Shown: positions 18,648 to 27,806, counted from the stretch's first letter. The stretch is DNA of 64,000 bases from Ralstonia sp. RRA (GCF_037023145.1 NZ_CP146091.1:1-64000), one strand, 5' to 3'. Program-made: numbers and translations. Notes: generated by a model from the letters alone, not told the origin.

Positions 18648-19371
18648 TCTGTGCGCCGTACACAAGCATTACGGCAACAACCATGTGCTCAAGGGCGTGG
18701 ACCTGCGCGTCGAAAGCGGCCAGGTGGTCGCCATCATCGGGCGTAGCGGCTCGGGCAAGAGCACGCTGCTGCGGTCCATCAACGGGCTGGAAACCATCGA
18801 CGACGGCCAGATCGTCGTGGACAACGCGGTGCTCCAGGGCTCGCAGGCCACGCCCGCGCGGTTGCGCGCGCTGCGCCTGAACGTGGGCATGGTGTTTCAG
18901 CAGTTCAACCTGTTTCCGCACCTCACGGCGGGTGAGAACGTGGCGCTGTCGCCGGTGGTGGTCAAGGGCATGAAGAAGGCCGAGGCCAATGACCTCGCAC
19001 GCCAGATGCTGGCCAAGGTGGGCCTGGCGGATAAGTTTGATGCGTACCCCGATCAGCTCAGCGGCGGGCAGCAGCAGCGCGTGGCCATTGCGCGCGCGCT
19101 CGCCATGCAGCCGAAGGTGCTGCTGTGCGACGAGATCACCTCCGCGCTGGACCCGGAGCTCGTCAACGAGGTGCTGGCCGTGGTGAAGCAGCTTGCCGCC
19201 GAGGGCATGACGCTGATCATGGTCACGCACGAGATGCGCTTCGCGCGGGATGTGGGCGATCAGCTCGTGTTCATGCACCAGGGGCGCATCCATGAAAGCG
19301 GCCCCGCCAAGGACGTGTTTGCCAACCCGAAGACGGCGGAGCTGGCGGCGTTCATTGGGGCGGTGCAGTGA
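18634..19371 (+). CDS. Polar amino-acid ABC transporter ATP-binding protein
   Basis: A 245-residue GlnQ/HisP-type ATPase that energises the two upstream permeases. Walker [10 protein letters not shown] (about 32-40), Q-loop [11 protein letters not shown], signature LSGGQQQR and Walker [15 protein letters not shown] are all present, followed by the H-loop MVTHEM. The start at 18634 lies inside the end of the second permease gene, so translation is coupled. It is the last gene of the GntR-SBP-permease-permease-ATPase operon. Confidence 0.92.
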   Translation: MPLVDLCAVHKHYGNNHVLKGVDLRVESGQVVAIIGRSGSGKSTLLRSINGLETIDDGQIVVDNAVLQGSQATPARLRALRLNVGMVFQQFNLFPHLTAGENVALSPVVVKGMKKAEANDLARQMLAKVGLADKFDAYPDQLSGGQQQRVAIARALAMQPKVLLCDEITSALDPELVNEVLAVVKQLAAEGMTLIMVTHEMRFARDVGDQLVFMHQGRIHESGPAKDVFANPKTAELAAFIGAVQ

Positions 19372-19424
19372 GCCTGCGCGCCATGCGTCCACACTAGCCC
19401 TCACAGCACCACAGCAAGTCGGTG

Positions 19425-19456
19425 CCCGTTGCGGGGTGGGGATATCACCCAACGGG
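19425..19456. other. Hairpin between the ABC operon and the bestrophin gene
   Basis: CCCGTTG (19425-19431) pairs with CAACGGG (19450-19456) around an inner GGTG/CACC stem. There is no T-run, and its role is unknown. Confidence 0.35.
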
Positions 19457-19539
19457 TGCCATGCCACGCCCTCGGCGTCGAGCCCGTGCGCGATAGGCCA
19501 TCTGCGATAATCCCGCCCTCCCGCCTCTGCTTCCCCACC

Positions 19540-20508
19540 ATGGTTGTCCGCCCCCACCTGCACTGGTTCCGCATGCTGCTTGCATGGCGCGGTTCCGTTC
19601 TGCCGCAGCTTCTGCCGCGCCTGTTTCTGATCTTCGGTATCTCGCTGGTGGCCATAGCGGTGCATGCGCATTGGCTGCCCATCTCCGTCAACCTGAGCAC
19701 CACGCCGTTCTCGCTCGTCGGCATTGCGCTGGCGGTGTTCCTGGGCTTTCGCAACAACGCCAGTTATGACCGCTATTGGGAGGCGCGCAAGCTCTGGGGC
19801 CAGTTGCTCAATTGCGCGCGTGCGCTCACGCGTCAGGCGCTGACGTTGCCGTCGCAGTTGCCGCAGGGTGCGGTGTCTGCCGACGATGTGCGCGAGTTCA
19901 CGCAGGTGCTGAGCGCGGTGCCGCATGCGCTGCGCCACCAGTTGCGCCGTACTGACCCACGTGAAGACCTGGCCACCCGTCTGCCCGCGCCGCTGCTCGA
20001 TCGCGTGATGGCCGCGCGCTACCGGCCCGCCATGCTCACGCTGTGGCTGGGCGAGTGGGTGCAACGCCGGACGCAACGCAACCCGCAACGCGACCCGCAG
20101 CACAACGGCCAGGCCGGTGCGTTGGATGCCTATGCCGCGCTGGCGTTTGATCGCAGCCTGACCGAGCTGACCAACGCCATCGGCGGGTGCGAGCGCATTG
20201 TTTCAACGCCGCTGCCGTTTGCGTACTCGGTCATGATCCACCGCACGGTGTACTTCTTCTGCGCGGCGCTGCCGTTTGGGCTGGTGCAGAGCATCGGCAA
20301 TTTCACGCCGGTGTTTGCGGTGTTTGTGGCGTACACCTTCATGGCGCACGAGGCCATCGCCTCGCAAATCGAAGAGCCCTTCGGCACCGAAGACAACGAC
20401 CTTGCGCTCAACGCCATGTCCATCGTGATTGAAGACGCCGTGCGTGACCTGATGGGCGAGCCGAGCCTGCCCAGCGGCAGCGCGGGGCAGCGCGTCATCT
20501 TCGATTGA
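19540..20508 (+). CDS. Bestrophin-like (YneE/RFP-TM) membrane protein
   Basis: A 322-residue inner-membrane protein of the prokaryotic bestrophin family, probably an ion channel. It shows FGISLVAIAVHAHWLPISV, the conserved GFRNNASYDRYWEARKLWG block (about residues 70-88) and the C-terminal EIASQIEEPFGTEDNDLAL-like segment (ASQIEEPFG, DLALNAM) that marks the family. The ATG at 19540 precedes the first conserved helix. It stands alone between the ABC operon and an AraC-like gene on the other strand. Confidence 0.85.
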   Translation: MVVRPHLHWFRMLLAWRGSVLPQLLPRLFLIFGISLVAIAVHAHWLPISVNLSTTPFSLVGIALAVFLGFRNNASYDRYWEARKLWGQLLNCARALTRQALTLPSQLPQGAVSADDVREFTQVLSAVPHALRHQLRRTDPREDLATRLPAPLLDRVMAARYRPAMLTLWLGEWVQRRTQRNPQRDPQHNGQAGALDAYAALAFDRSLTELTNAIGGCERIVSTPLPFAYSVMIHRTVYFFCAALPFGLVQSIGNFTPVFAVFVAYTFMAHEAIASQIEEPFGTEDNDLALNAMSIVIEDAVRDLMGEPSLPSGSAGQRVIFD

Positions 20509-20541
20509 GAAAGCGCCGGCGTGCTGGGCTGGGCGCCGGTA

Positions 20542-21213
20542 TTACGCCGTCAGCGCCGCAGGCGCGTGCCAGCTTGTCCAGGCGGTCGGGCCGATGGGCG
20601 TGGCGGTGTGCGTGTCTTCAGCGGTGGCGGCCATCAGCTGGCTGAGTGCAACCCCGAACAGGCTGGCGCAAGTGTCCTGCAAGGTGCGGGCAGATCGCAG
20701 GCCGGTTCGCCGGGCAAGCTGTTCCAGCGCCTCGGTGGGGCAGGCGATGTTCCCTTCCAGCGCGGCCAGTGCGTAGAGCGCCCGCGCGGCCCGCTGCTCG
20801 CGTACCAGTGCAAGCAGCGCTTCGCCTTCAGCAAACAGGCGGGCGCGCACCTGTCGCGGTCCGATCTGCCAGCACTCGCTCAGCAATGCCGCGTTCCACG
20901 CCTGTGCGGGGTGGTCGAACACCAGGTTGGCCAGCGTGCGTGACCAGGGCTTGTCGTGGTGGATGGCCGCCATGCGTGGGCAACCGGCATCGGGCACGGC
21001 CACCAGCGAGATGGCGCTGGGCTGCCACAGCGTGCCCGGCAGCTCGCAGCCGAAATGCGCGAAGGCGGGCACCACAAACGGGTCACCCGGGCGCACCTCG
21101 CGCCGGCCATTGGCATCGCGCAGGCAGGCGGTGCCCTGCTCGGCCTGCACGCGCACCGCAAAGGGAAAGCGCAGGCGCGAGATGCGAACGTGGGCACGGC
21201 TGATGAGCGGCAT
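20542..21213 (-). CDS. AraC-like transcriptional regulator
   Basis: A 223-residue protein with a cupin-like N-terminal half (RPGDPFVVPAFAHFGCELPG) and a C-terminal half that resembles a diverged AraC DNA-binding domain (RALYALAALEGNI, then LARRTGLRSARTLQDTCASLFG). The HTH match is weaker than in standard AraC proteins. The ATG at 21213 is chosen because upstream residues look non-conserved. Its target is unknown; the neighbouring gene is a Crp/Fnr regulator on the same strand. Confidence 0.6.
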   Translation of the reverse strand: MPLISRAHVRISRLRFPFAVRVQAEQGTACLRDANGRREVRPGDPFVVPAFAHFGCELPGTLWQPSAISLVAVPDAGCPRMAAIHHDKPWSRTLANLVFDHPAQAWNAALLSECWQIGPRQVRARLFAEGEALLALVREQRAARALYALAALEGNIACPTEALEQLARRTGLRSARTLQDTCASLFGVALSQLMAATAEDTHTATPIGPTAWTSWHAPAALTA

Positions 21214-21343
21214 GGGGGCGCGGCAGGAAACGGCAGAGAACAGCGGGCAAACCAACGGCCCGCCACTGTCGCAGGATTCTAGGCCTGCGCGCAACCCTGG
21301 CAATGTCGTTCCGGTGACACTCGGGCGAGCGTGTTCTGGCCCG

Positions 21344-22042
21344 TTACAACTCTGAGAGACCGAAGAGGCGCAATCCCGGCAGATCGGTCACGCGGATCGT
21401 CTGGTACGAGAGCGTGATCATGCCGGCTTCGGCCAGCCGCCGCAGCGCCTGGTTCACGCGCTGGCGCGACAGCCCCGTCAGCAGCCCGATCTCTTCCTGC
21501 GACAGCTCCAGCACGGTGCTCGTGCGTGGGTACAGGGCGGGGTGGAAGAGCTGCGCAATCGCTTGCGCCACGCGCGCATCGGCACTCAGCAGCCGGTCGT
21601 TCTGCACGGTGGCGATGAACTGCCCCATGCGTTCGTTGAGCTGGCGGACGACGAAGCTGGCAAACGGCAGGCTCTGCGCGAGCAGCGTGTTGAACACGGG
21701 CTCGGGCACCAGCAGCACGTGCGAGGTGCGGATGGCGATCACGTCATAGCGGCGGTCTTCGCGCTTGATGACGCTGCCTTCTCCGCACCAGCCGCCCTCG
21801 GGCACGCCGGAGAACGTGCAGCCGCGCCCGTCGGCGGTGTACACGGCCAGCTTGATGAGGCCGCTGTCCACACCGATCCAGTAGCGCGAGGGCTCGCCGC
21901 GGCGGGCGATGAAGGCGCCGGGTTCGAACTGCTGGAGCAGGGTCTCGCGCGCGGCCAGTGCCTGGTGTTCGGGCGCCAGCGCGGTGAACCATGCGTGCGT
22001 TTGCAATTGCGTGGCGGGCGACAGGGTGTCGGGTGCGGTCAT
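21344..22042 (-). CDS. Crp/Fnr-family transcriptional regulator
   Basis: A 232-residue regulator: cyclic-nucleotide-binding-like beta barrel (residues about 20-140) followed by a winged helix with LSQEEIGLLTGLSRQRVNQALRRL (recognition helix near residue 195). It lacks the Fnr cysteine set. The frame opens as far as 22225, but the ATG at 22141 falls inside a perfect palindrome that looks like its operator, so the start at 22042, which also gives the normal family length, is preferred. It is divergent from an acyl-CoA synthetase that it probably controls. Confidence 0.85.
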   Translation of the reverse strand: MTAPDTLSPATQLQTHAWFTALAPEHQALAARETLLQQFEPGAFIARRGEPSRYWIGVDSGLIKLAVYTADGRGCTFSGVPEGGWCGEGSVIKREDRRYDVIAIRTSHVLLVPEPVFNTLLAQSLPFASFVVRQLNERMGQFIATVQNDRLLSADARVAQAIAQLFHPALYPRTSTVLELSQEEIGLLTGLSRQRVNQALRRLAEAGMITLSYQTIRVTDLPGLRLFGLSEL

Positions 22043-22135
22043 GGCAAAGGCGGGTTGGGTGAGGGCGCGTGGGGCTCCGCCTTCGCTTTGTAAGAATCCT
22101 GTCAGCCTTTGTCTGGCTTGGGTTTCCGGGTGGTT

Positions 22136-22151
22136 TGTCATCCGGATGACA
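22136..22151. promoter_or_regulatory. Crp/Fnr-type operator palindrome
   Basis: TGTCATCCGGATGACA is a perfect 16-bp palindrome in the gap between the divergent regulator (22042) and acyl-CoA synthetase (22225). Size and form fit a Crp/Fnr dimer site. Confidence 0.65.
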
Positions 22152-22224
22152 GAGTGCGGGAGCTGCACGATGATAGCGTTGCCAAACAAAAAGCCATAGC
22201 GCCCGACGCACCGGAGACACAGCA

Positions 22225-23859
22225 ATGCCCACTGACTTTGACACAGGTCTGGCCCGCAACGCGGCCAACTTTGTACCGCTCACCCCCATCGAGTTCCTGG
22301 CCCGCGCAGCCGACGTGTATGGCGACCGCTTGGCCATCGTGCATGGCCCGGTGCGCCAGAACTGGCGCGACACTTGCGCGCGGGCACGTCGTCTGGCCAG
22401 CGCGCTGTCACTGGCGGGCGTGGGGCGCGGTGATACCGTTGCAGCCCTGCTGCCCAATACGCCTGCCATGGTGGAGGCGCACTTTGGCGTGCCGATGGCG
22501 GGTGCGGTGCTCAACGCGCTCAACATCCGCCTGGATGCGGCCAACCTGGTCTTCATGCTGCGCCATGGCGAGGCGCGCGTGCTGCTGGCCGACACCGAGT
22601 TTGCCGACCTGGCGCGGCAGATGGCGCTGGAGATTCCCGGCCTGAAGGTGATCGCTGTGCACGACGCGCTGGGCCCGCAGGCCGAGCCGTTTGGCGAGAC
22701 CGATTACGAGTCGTTTCTCGCCTCGGGCGATCCGCACTACGCGTGGCAAGGGCCGGTAGACGAGTGGGATGCCATTGCGCTCAACTACACGTCGGGTACC
22801 ACGGGCGACCCGAAAGGCGTGGTCTACCACCATCGCGGCGCAGCCATCAACGCGGTGTCGAACATCCTGGAGTGGGATCTGCCCAAGCACCCGGTCTATC
22901 TGTGGACGCTGCCGATGTTCCACTGCAACGGCTGGTGCTTCCCGTGGACGATCGCGGCGCGCGCGGGGGTCAACGTCTGCCTGCGCAAGTTCGAGCCCAA
23001 GGTGGTGTTCGACCTCATGCGCGATGAAGGCGTGACGCACTACTGCGCCGCGCCCATCGTGCACACCGCGCTGGTGAATGCGCCGCCGTCATGGCGAGAA
23101 GGCCTGCGCGGGCCCGTGCGCGGCATGGTGGCCGGTGCGCCGCCGCCCGCCGCTGTGCTGGCGCAGATGGAGGCGATGGGGTTTGAGCTCACGCACGTCT
23201 ACGGCCTGACCGAGGTGTACGGCCCCGCCGCCGTCTGCGCAGAACAAGACGAATGGCGCACGCTGCCCGAGCACGACCGCGCCACCATGAAGGCGCGCCA
23301 GGGCGTGCGTTATCACCTGCAGTCGCAGGTGGCGGTGCTGGATCCGGACTCCCTGCAGCCCGTGCCTGCCGATGGCGAAACCATTGGCGAGATCATGTTC
23401 CGCGGCAACATCTGCATGAAGGGCTACCTGAAGAACGAGCGGGCCACGCGTGAGGCGTTTGCGGGCGGCTGGTTCCACACCGGTGATCTGGGCGTCTGCA
23501 TGCCCGACGGCTATATCAAGATCAAAGACCGCAGCAAGGACATCATCATCTCGGGCGGCGAGAACATCTCCAGCGTGGAGGTGGAAGACGCGTTGTATCG
23601 CCACCCCGCCGTGCTGGCCGCCGCCGTGGTTGCCCAGCCTGATGCGAAGTGGGGCGAAACGCCGTGCGCGTTTGTCGAGCTCAAGGACGGCGCCACCGCC
23701 ACGGCGGAAGAGTTGATCGCGCACTGCAAGACGCTGCTCGCCAACTTCAAGGTGCCCAAGGCGGTGTTCTTTGGCCCGCTGCCCAAGACATCGACAGGCA
23801 AGATCCAGAAGTACGAACTGCGCCGCAAGGTGAAGTCGACTGCGGCAATCGATGTGTGA
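22225..23859 (+). CDS. Acyl-CoA synthetase (AMP-forming), medium-chain type
   Basis: A 544-residue adenylate-forming enzyme that activates a carboxylic acid through an acyl-AMP to acyl-CoA. Motifs: the P-loop YTSGTTGDPKGVVYHHR (about 190), HVYGLTEVYGPA (A5-like), GWFHTGDLG, IKDRSKDIIISGGENISS hinge and the catalytic lysine segment PKTSTGKIQKYELR near residue 525. It is closest in style to the AcsA/DmdB-like medium-chain ligases; the substrate is not determined. It has a GGAG ribosome site and a divergent Crp/Fnr regulator. Confidence 0.9.
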   Translation: MPTDFDTGLARNAANFVPLTPIEFLARAADVYGDRLAIVHGPVRQNWRDTCARARRLASALSLAGVGRGDTVAALLPNTPAMVEAHFGVPMAGAVLNALNIRLDAANLVFMLRHGEARVLLADTEFADLARQMALEIPGLKVIAVHDALGPQAEPFGETDYESFLASGDPHYAWQGPVDEWDAIALNYTSGTTGDPKGVVYHHRGAAINAVSNILEWDLPKHPVYLWTLPMFHCNGWCFPWTIAARAGVNVCLRKFEPKVVFDLMRDEGVTHYCAAPIVHTALVNAPPSWREGLRGPVRGMVAGAPPPAAVLAQMEAMGFELTHVYGLTEVYGPAAVCAEQDEWRTLPEHDRATMKARQGVRYHLQSQVAVLDPDSLQPVPADGETIGEIMFRGNICMKGYLKNERATREAFAGGWFHTGDLGVCMPDGYIKIKDRSKDIIISGGENISSVEVEDALYRHPAVLAAAVVAQPDAKWGETPCAFVELKDGATATAEELIAHCKTLLANFKVPKAVFFGPLPKTSTGKIQKYELRRKVKSTAAIDV

Positions 23860-23872
23860 GGCGTGCCCGCTC

Positions 23873-23904
23873 AAAAACGAAGCCCCTTGCACAAGCAAGG
23901 GGCT
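23873..23904 (-). terminator. Terminator of the beta-propeller gene
   Basis: A perfect 10-bp stem, AGCCCCTTGC / GCAAGGGGCT with loop ACAA (23881-23904). On the minus strand it is followed by TCGTTTTT, so it ends transcription of the minus-strand lipoprotein gene; it may also stop the acyl-CoA synthetase transcript. Confidence 0.75.
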
Positions 23905-23935
23905 CCGGGCGCGCGCCTGACCAACCTGGCCGGTC

Positions 23936-25495
23936 TCAGGGCACTGCCACAATCGCCATACCGCGTGGGATGTTGCCGGTGCCAGCCGATCCATTGGTGA
24001 CAGCCGTCAGCTTGCCGGTGGTGCCATTAATGCTGTATGCGGTGACGGTGTTGTCGATGCCGCTCACCACGTAGGCGAAGGTGCCTGCCGGGTTCACCAG
24101 CACCGTCACGGGGGCGTTGCCGGTGGCGGTGGTGTCCACCAGGGTGAGCGCACCGTTGGCCGGGTTGATCGAGAACACACTCACGTTGTTGCTGAGCACG
24201 TTGGCCACGTACATGAAGCCGCCCGATGGCGATATCGCGATGTAGAACGGGTTGGTGCCGGCCGTCACAGGCGTGCCCGACGCGGTAAGCGCCCCCGTGT
24301 TGCCGATGCTGTAGATGCCGATGGTGTTGTCTGCCGAGTTGGCGACATACGCGTAGCTGCCCGCAGGGGTGACGGCAATGAACTGCGGTGTGTTGCCGGT
24401 GTTGACTGCGGTGCCTGCCGGCGTGAAGGCACCCGTGCTGGTGTTGATGGCAAACGCCATGGCCGTGCCGGTGGTGCCGCCGCTGTTGGCGTTCACGACA
24501 TACGCGTACGTGCCCGCGCTGTTGATGGTGATGGTGTACGGGTTGGCGCCGGCCGTGATGGCCGATAGCGCAGTGAGTGCCCCCGTGCCCGTGTTGACCG
24601 AGTACGCGCTGAGCGTGTTGGCCCCGTAGTTGGCCGTGTACGCAAACTTGCCGTTGGGCGTGCGCGCGATGCTGTACGGCTGCGTACCGGTGGCCGTGGG
24701 TGAGCCCACCACGGTCAGCAGCCCGGTACTCGGGTCGATGGACAGCGTGGTGATGGTGTTGTCGTTGGCGTTGGCCACGTAGACGAACTTGCCCGCCGGG
24801 TCGATGATGAGCGATAGCGGCCCTTGCCCCACCGGCACCGATGAACCGATGGCCGTGGGCATACCGGTCGTCGGATCCAGCGTGAAGGCAGAGATCGTGC
24901 CGTCGTTCGAGTTGACCGCGTAGCCGAACAGCGGGCGCAGTGTGCAGGCCACGGCAATGTTGGTCACGTTGGCCGTGCCCACCGTGCCGCTGCCGTTGGT
25001 GACGGTGCAGTTCTCACCCGAGGGCCGTGTGCCCACCGTAGCAGCGTATGGCTTGCCCTGTGCGAGCTTGGTGGGGAACTGGAAGTTGCCGTTGGCATTG
25101 ACGATGACGGCATCACCGCCGTTGTCCAGCAGCGTGACCGTCTTGCCTGCGCTCAGGCCGCTCACCGTGCCGCCTACTGAGTAGGTGGGTGCCGGCGCTG
25201 GTGCTGGTGCTGGTGCGGGGGCCGGCTTTGGTGCTGGCGCGGGCGATGGGGTCGGAGTGGGGGCCGGTGTTGGCGCGGGTGTGACGTTGTTCGTCGGCGG
25301 TGTCGTGCTGGAGCTGGCATCGTCGCCGCCGCCACCGCAACCAGTGAGCCCGAGCGATAGCGCGGCGGCCATCACCAAGGCCGCGCCATGCACGCCATGC
25401 GGGTATCGGAGGTGGGCTGGTGGGATTGGCGCCGGCAGCGGTTGCGCTGCTGCGCTGTTGATGCCCTCCGCTTGGGCGATTGATAGCTCGGCCAT
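23936..25495 (-). CDS. YVTN-type beta-propeller lipoprotein
   Basis: A 519-residue predicted lipoprotein. The lipobox LTGC places the lipidated Cys at residue 53, after an unusually long charged/Pro-rich n-region of about 35 residues. A Pro-Ala/Thr-rich linker (about 65-105) follows. Then comes a domain (YSVGGTVSGLSAGKTVTLLDNGG) and about seven repeats such as FVYVANANDNTITTLSIDPSTG, typical of lactonase-type/YVTN propellers. Its function is unknown; surface or periplasmic binding is likely. The ATG at 25495 has GGGGGAG upstream. Confidence 0.8.
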   Translation of the reverse strand: MAELSIAQAEGINSAAAQPLPAPIPPAHLRYPHGVHGAALVMAAALSLGLTGCGGGGDDASSSTTPPTNNVTPAPTPAPTPTPSPAPAPKPAPAPAPAPAPAPTYSVGGTVSGLSAGKTVTLLDNGGDAVIVNANGNFQFPTKLAQGKPYAATVGTRPSGENCTVTNGSGTVGTANVTNIAVACTLRPLFGYAVNSNDGTISAFTLDPTTGMPTAIGSSVPVGQGPLSLIIDPAGKFVYVANANDNTITTLSIDPSTGLLTVVGSPTATGTQPYSIARTPNGKFAYTANYGANTLSAYSVNTGTGALTALSAITAGANPYTITINSAGTYAYVVNANSGGTTGTAMAFAINTSTGAFTPAGTAVNTGNTPQFIAVTPAGSYAYVANSADNTIGIYSIGNTGALTASGTPVTAGTNPFYIAISPSGGFMYVANVLSNNVSVFSINPANGALTLVDTTATGNAPVTVLVNPAGTFAYVVSGIDNTVTAYSINGTTGKLTAVTNGSAGTGNIPRGMAIVAVP

Positions 25496-25691
25496 GGCTC
25501 CCCCCGTTCTTGACGCGCAGTGTGTGGTCTTGTGTTTTCCCGAAGCATAGAAACTCGGGGCCACACGCCGACATAGGCCAGTTGACCGACAACGCCCTCC
25601 GCTGCATGGATGGGGACATGCGTTACACGCCCCTGCAAGCGTTTGGCGCGATACTGGGATCCGCTCGTTGTTTGCCCGGTCAGTCACCGTC

Positions 25692-26213
25692 ATGTCCACC
25701 AACGCCAACACCATCACCCTTCGCCAACTCTCGCCGTCTGATGCTGCCGACGTCGCTGACTACCGCGCCATCCGCCTGGCCGCGCTCAAGGATTCGCCCG
25801 AAGCCTTCGGTTCAACGTATGAAGCCGAGGCAGGGCTTTCGCAGGCGGCTTTTGCCGACCGGCTTGCGACGACAACGGTGCTGGGGGCGTACGACGGCGT
25901 GCGCATCGCGGGCATGGTCGGCTTCAAGCAGCAGACCATTGCCAAGCTGGCGCACAAGGGGTTTGTGTGGGGCTTCTACGTGTCGCCCGAGGTGCGTGGG
26001 CGCGGGGTGGGTGCGGCGCTGGTGGATGGCATCGTGGCCGCGGCCACGGGCGTGGTCGAGCAGCTCACGCTGTCGGTGGTGCAAGGCAACGCAGCGGCGC
26101 TGGCGCTGTACGAGCGTTGCGGTTTTGAAACCTATGGCATCGAGCCACGTGCGCTCAAGTCGGCCGGTGGTTACGCGGATGAAATACTGATGGTGCGCTT
26201 CCTGCGGGAGTAA
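25692..26213 (+). CDS. GNAT-family N-acetyltransferase
   Basis: A 173-residue GNAT enzyme using acetyl-CoA. Motif A, VSPEVRGRGVGAALV (about residues 98-112), binds the pyrophosphate, and the C-terminal NAAALALYERCGFETYG is the standard motif B. N-terminal TITLRQLSPSDAADVADYRAIRLAAL is typical. The substrate is not predictable. The ATG at 25692 is chosen over an upstream TTG. Confidence 0.88.
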   Translation: MSTNANTITLRQLSPSDAADVADYRAIRLAALKDSPEAFGSTYEAEAGLSQAAFADRLATTTVLGAYDGVRIAGMVGFKQQTIAKLAHKGFVWGFYVSPEVRGRGVGAALVDGIVAAATGVVEQLTLSVVQGNAAALALYERCGFETYGIEPRALKSAGGYADEILMVRFLRE

Positions 26214-26215
26214 GC

Positions 26216-26245
26216 GCCGTGCCTACGTGAACAGGTAGGCACGGC
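26216..26245. terminator. Hairpin between convergent genes
   Basis: A perfect 11-bp stem GCCGTGCCTAC / GTAGGCACGGC with an 8-base loop lies between the convergent GNAT and AhpD-family genes. T-runs are weak on both sides, so termination is likely but unproven. Confidence 0.5.
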
Positions 26246-26264
26246 CTGGCGTTCGTTTGCCAAT

Positions 26265-26735
26265 TTACGCGGCTTCCGCTGCATAGGGTTTGGCGGGCAC
26301 CGGGTTGCGCAGGCTCACGTTCAACAGGTTCCAGCTGGTGATGGTGACGATCACAAAGCTCAGCGCGGCGATCTCTTCATCGCTGAAGTGCGCGCGCAGC
26401 TTGGCGAATTCTTCATCGCTCGGGTCGGTGGCCGGAATCTGCGACACCAGCTCGGCCCAGCGCAGCGCGGCACGTTCGCGCTCGGTAAAGAACGGGGCTT
26501 CGCGCCAGCCGGCCACGGCGTTCAGGTGGCGCGGGTCTTCGCCCATCTTGATGAGGTCGCTCCAGTGCATGTCGATGCAGAAGGCGCACCCGTTGATCTG
26601 CGACACGCGCAGCAGCACGAGGTCAACCAGCTTGGCGCCCAGCAAATCGCGGCGCAGGCCGTTGGACAGGTTCAGCAGCGCGTTGAAGGACTTCGGTGCG
26701 AGTTGGTAGTAGGCAATGCGGGGTGCTTGCGACAT
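26265..26735 (-). CDS. Carboxymuconolactone decarboxylase/AhpD-family protein
   Basis: A 156-residue AhpD-like protein with the redox motif CAFC (Cys50, Cys53) and His57, expected to reduce peroxides or related oxidants. Such genes are the standard partners of ECF41 sigma factors, and an ECF41 gene lies directly upstream. The promoter between them carries the ECF41 consensus. The ATG at 26735 has AGGAG upstream; the longer frame to 26819 would begin within the promoter. Confidence 0.88.
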   Translation of the reverse strand: MSQAPRIAYYQLAPKSFNALLNLSNGLRRDLLGAKLVDLVLLRVSQINGCAFCIDMHWSDLIKMGEDPRHLNAVAGWREAPFFTERERAALRWAELVSQIPATDPSDEEFAKLRAHFSDEEIAALSFVIVTITSWNLLNVSLRNPVPAKPYAAEAA

Positions 26736-26809
26736 GAGAGGCTCCTGGGGTTGGGTTGGATACCTGGAGCGTTCGCGCACGGGTGTTTTGCGTGGCTCCA
26801 TACCCTTAA

Positions 26810-26836
26810 GACGCCTCACGCGGCCGGGTTGTGACA
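26810..26836 (-). promoter_or_regulatory. ECF41-type promoter of the AhpD-family gene
   Basis: On the minus strand TGTCACA (26836-26830) is followed after exactly 16 bases by CGTC (26813-26810), the known ECF41 promoter pattern. Confidence 0.85.
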
Positions 26837-26860
26837 GGCCCGGCCGACATTTTTTGCTCT

Positions 26861-27766
26861 TTATGCGCCGGTGCCGATGTGCGCCAGCTTGTCGGGATTG
26901 CGCACCACGTAGATAGCGACGATGCGGCCGTTCTCGATGACGAACGACTGCGCCGATTCCAGCTTCTCATCCACATAGCGCAGCAGGCCCGGCTCGCCAT
27001 TGACGCGGGCATGCTGGTAGCGGACGTTGCCCATCGCGCGCACGAGCTCGCAGTAGATCTTGGTGATCTGCTCGGCGTCTTGAATGATGCGCGTGAACGA
27101 AGGCACCTTGCCGCCGCCGTCGCCCACCAGGTGCGCGTCATCGGCCAGCAGCGCGCGGATGGCGTCACGCTGGCCGCTGCGCGAGGCTTCGGCAAAGCGC
27201 TCCAGCAAGTCGCGGTGCGTGTCGGCAGATACGTCAAAGCGCGGGCGATCCTGCTGCACGCGGTCAGATGCGCGATGCACCATCTGCCGGCAGGCGGCTT
27301 CGCTCTTGCCCAGCAGGGCGGCAATCTCCGCATAGTCCTGGTCGAACACCTGGCGCATCAGGAAGGCCGCGCGTTCTTCGGGCGAAAGGCGCTCCAGCAC
27401 CCACAGTAGCGCTACCGACAGGTCGCCCGCCAGCTCCACGGCGGTTTCGGGCGTGGGGGCATTGGATTCCGCCTCCACCAGCGGCTCGGGCAGCCACCAG
27501 CCCACGTAGGCCTCGCGCTCGGCCTTGGCGGCGCGCAGGCGGTCGATCGAGAGGCGCGTGACGACCGTGACGAGCCACGCCTCGGCCGATTGCAATGCGG
27601 ATTGGTCTGCCTGGTGCCAGCGCATCCACGCGTCCTGCAGCACGTCTTCGGCATCGGCGCGCGTGCCGAGCATTCGGTAGGCGATGGCAAACAGGCGCGG
27701 GCGGGCCGCGGTGAAGGCGGTGTCTTCGCTGTCGGTGCCGATCTGGGTGCGCTTGGAGGTCGTCAT
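26861..27766 (-). CDS. ECF41-family RNA polymerase sigma factor
   Basis: A 301-residue sigma factor. Region 2 (residues 20-82, AYRMLGTRADAEDVLQDAWMRW) binds -10 DNA and core polymerase; region 4 (about 125-170) recognises the -35. Between them is the ECF41 linker motif WLPEP (91-95). The C-terminal SnoaL-like extension carries DGGGK and ends with NPDKL (290-294), the motif through which ECF41 proteins regulate themselves without a classical anti-sigma factor. Promoters with the ECF41 consensus precede both this gene and the AhpD-family gene downstream. Confidence 0.93.
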   Translation of the reverse strand: MTTSKRTQIGTDSEDTAFTAARPRLFAIAYRMLGTRADAEDVLQDAWMRWHQADQSALQSAEAWLVTVVTRLSIDRLRAAKAEREAYVGWWLPEPLVEAESNAPTPETAVELAGDLSVALLWVLERLSPEERAAFLMRQVFDQDYAEIAALLGKSEAACRQMVHRASDRVQQDRPRFDVSADTHRDLLERFAEASRSGQRDAIRALLADDAHLVGDGGGKVPSFTRIIQDAEQITKIYCELVRAMGNVRYQHARVNGEPGLLRYVDEKLESAQSFVIENGRIVAIYVVRNPDKLAHIGTGA

Positions 27767-27780
27767 GGTCTGGGCGGTGT

Positions 27781-27806
27781 CGTCTAGGGATCGTATTCCC
27801 TAGACG
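27781..27806. repeat. 10-bp inverted repeat over the sigma-gene -10 region
   Basis: CGTCTAGGGA and TCCCTAGACG (perfect complement) flank TCGTAT. The minus-strand CGTC of the sigma promoter (27806-27803) is one end of this repeat, so it is either an operator or the 5' hairpin of the sigma mRNA. Confidence 0.65.

Noticed and set aside
25185..25290. Short tandem repeats as a CRISPR-like or VNTR array
   Set aside because: They encode the Pro-Ala linker of the beta-propeller lipoprotein; units are 6 bases without spacers.
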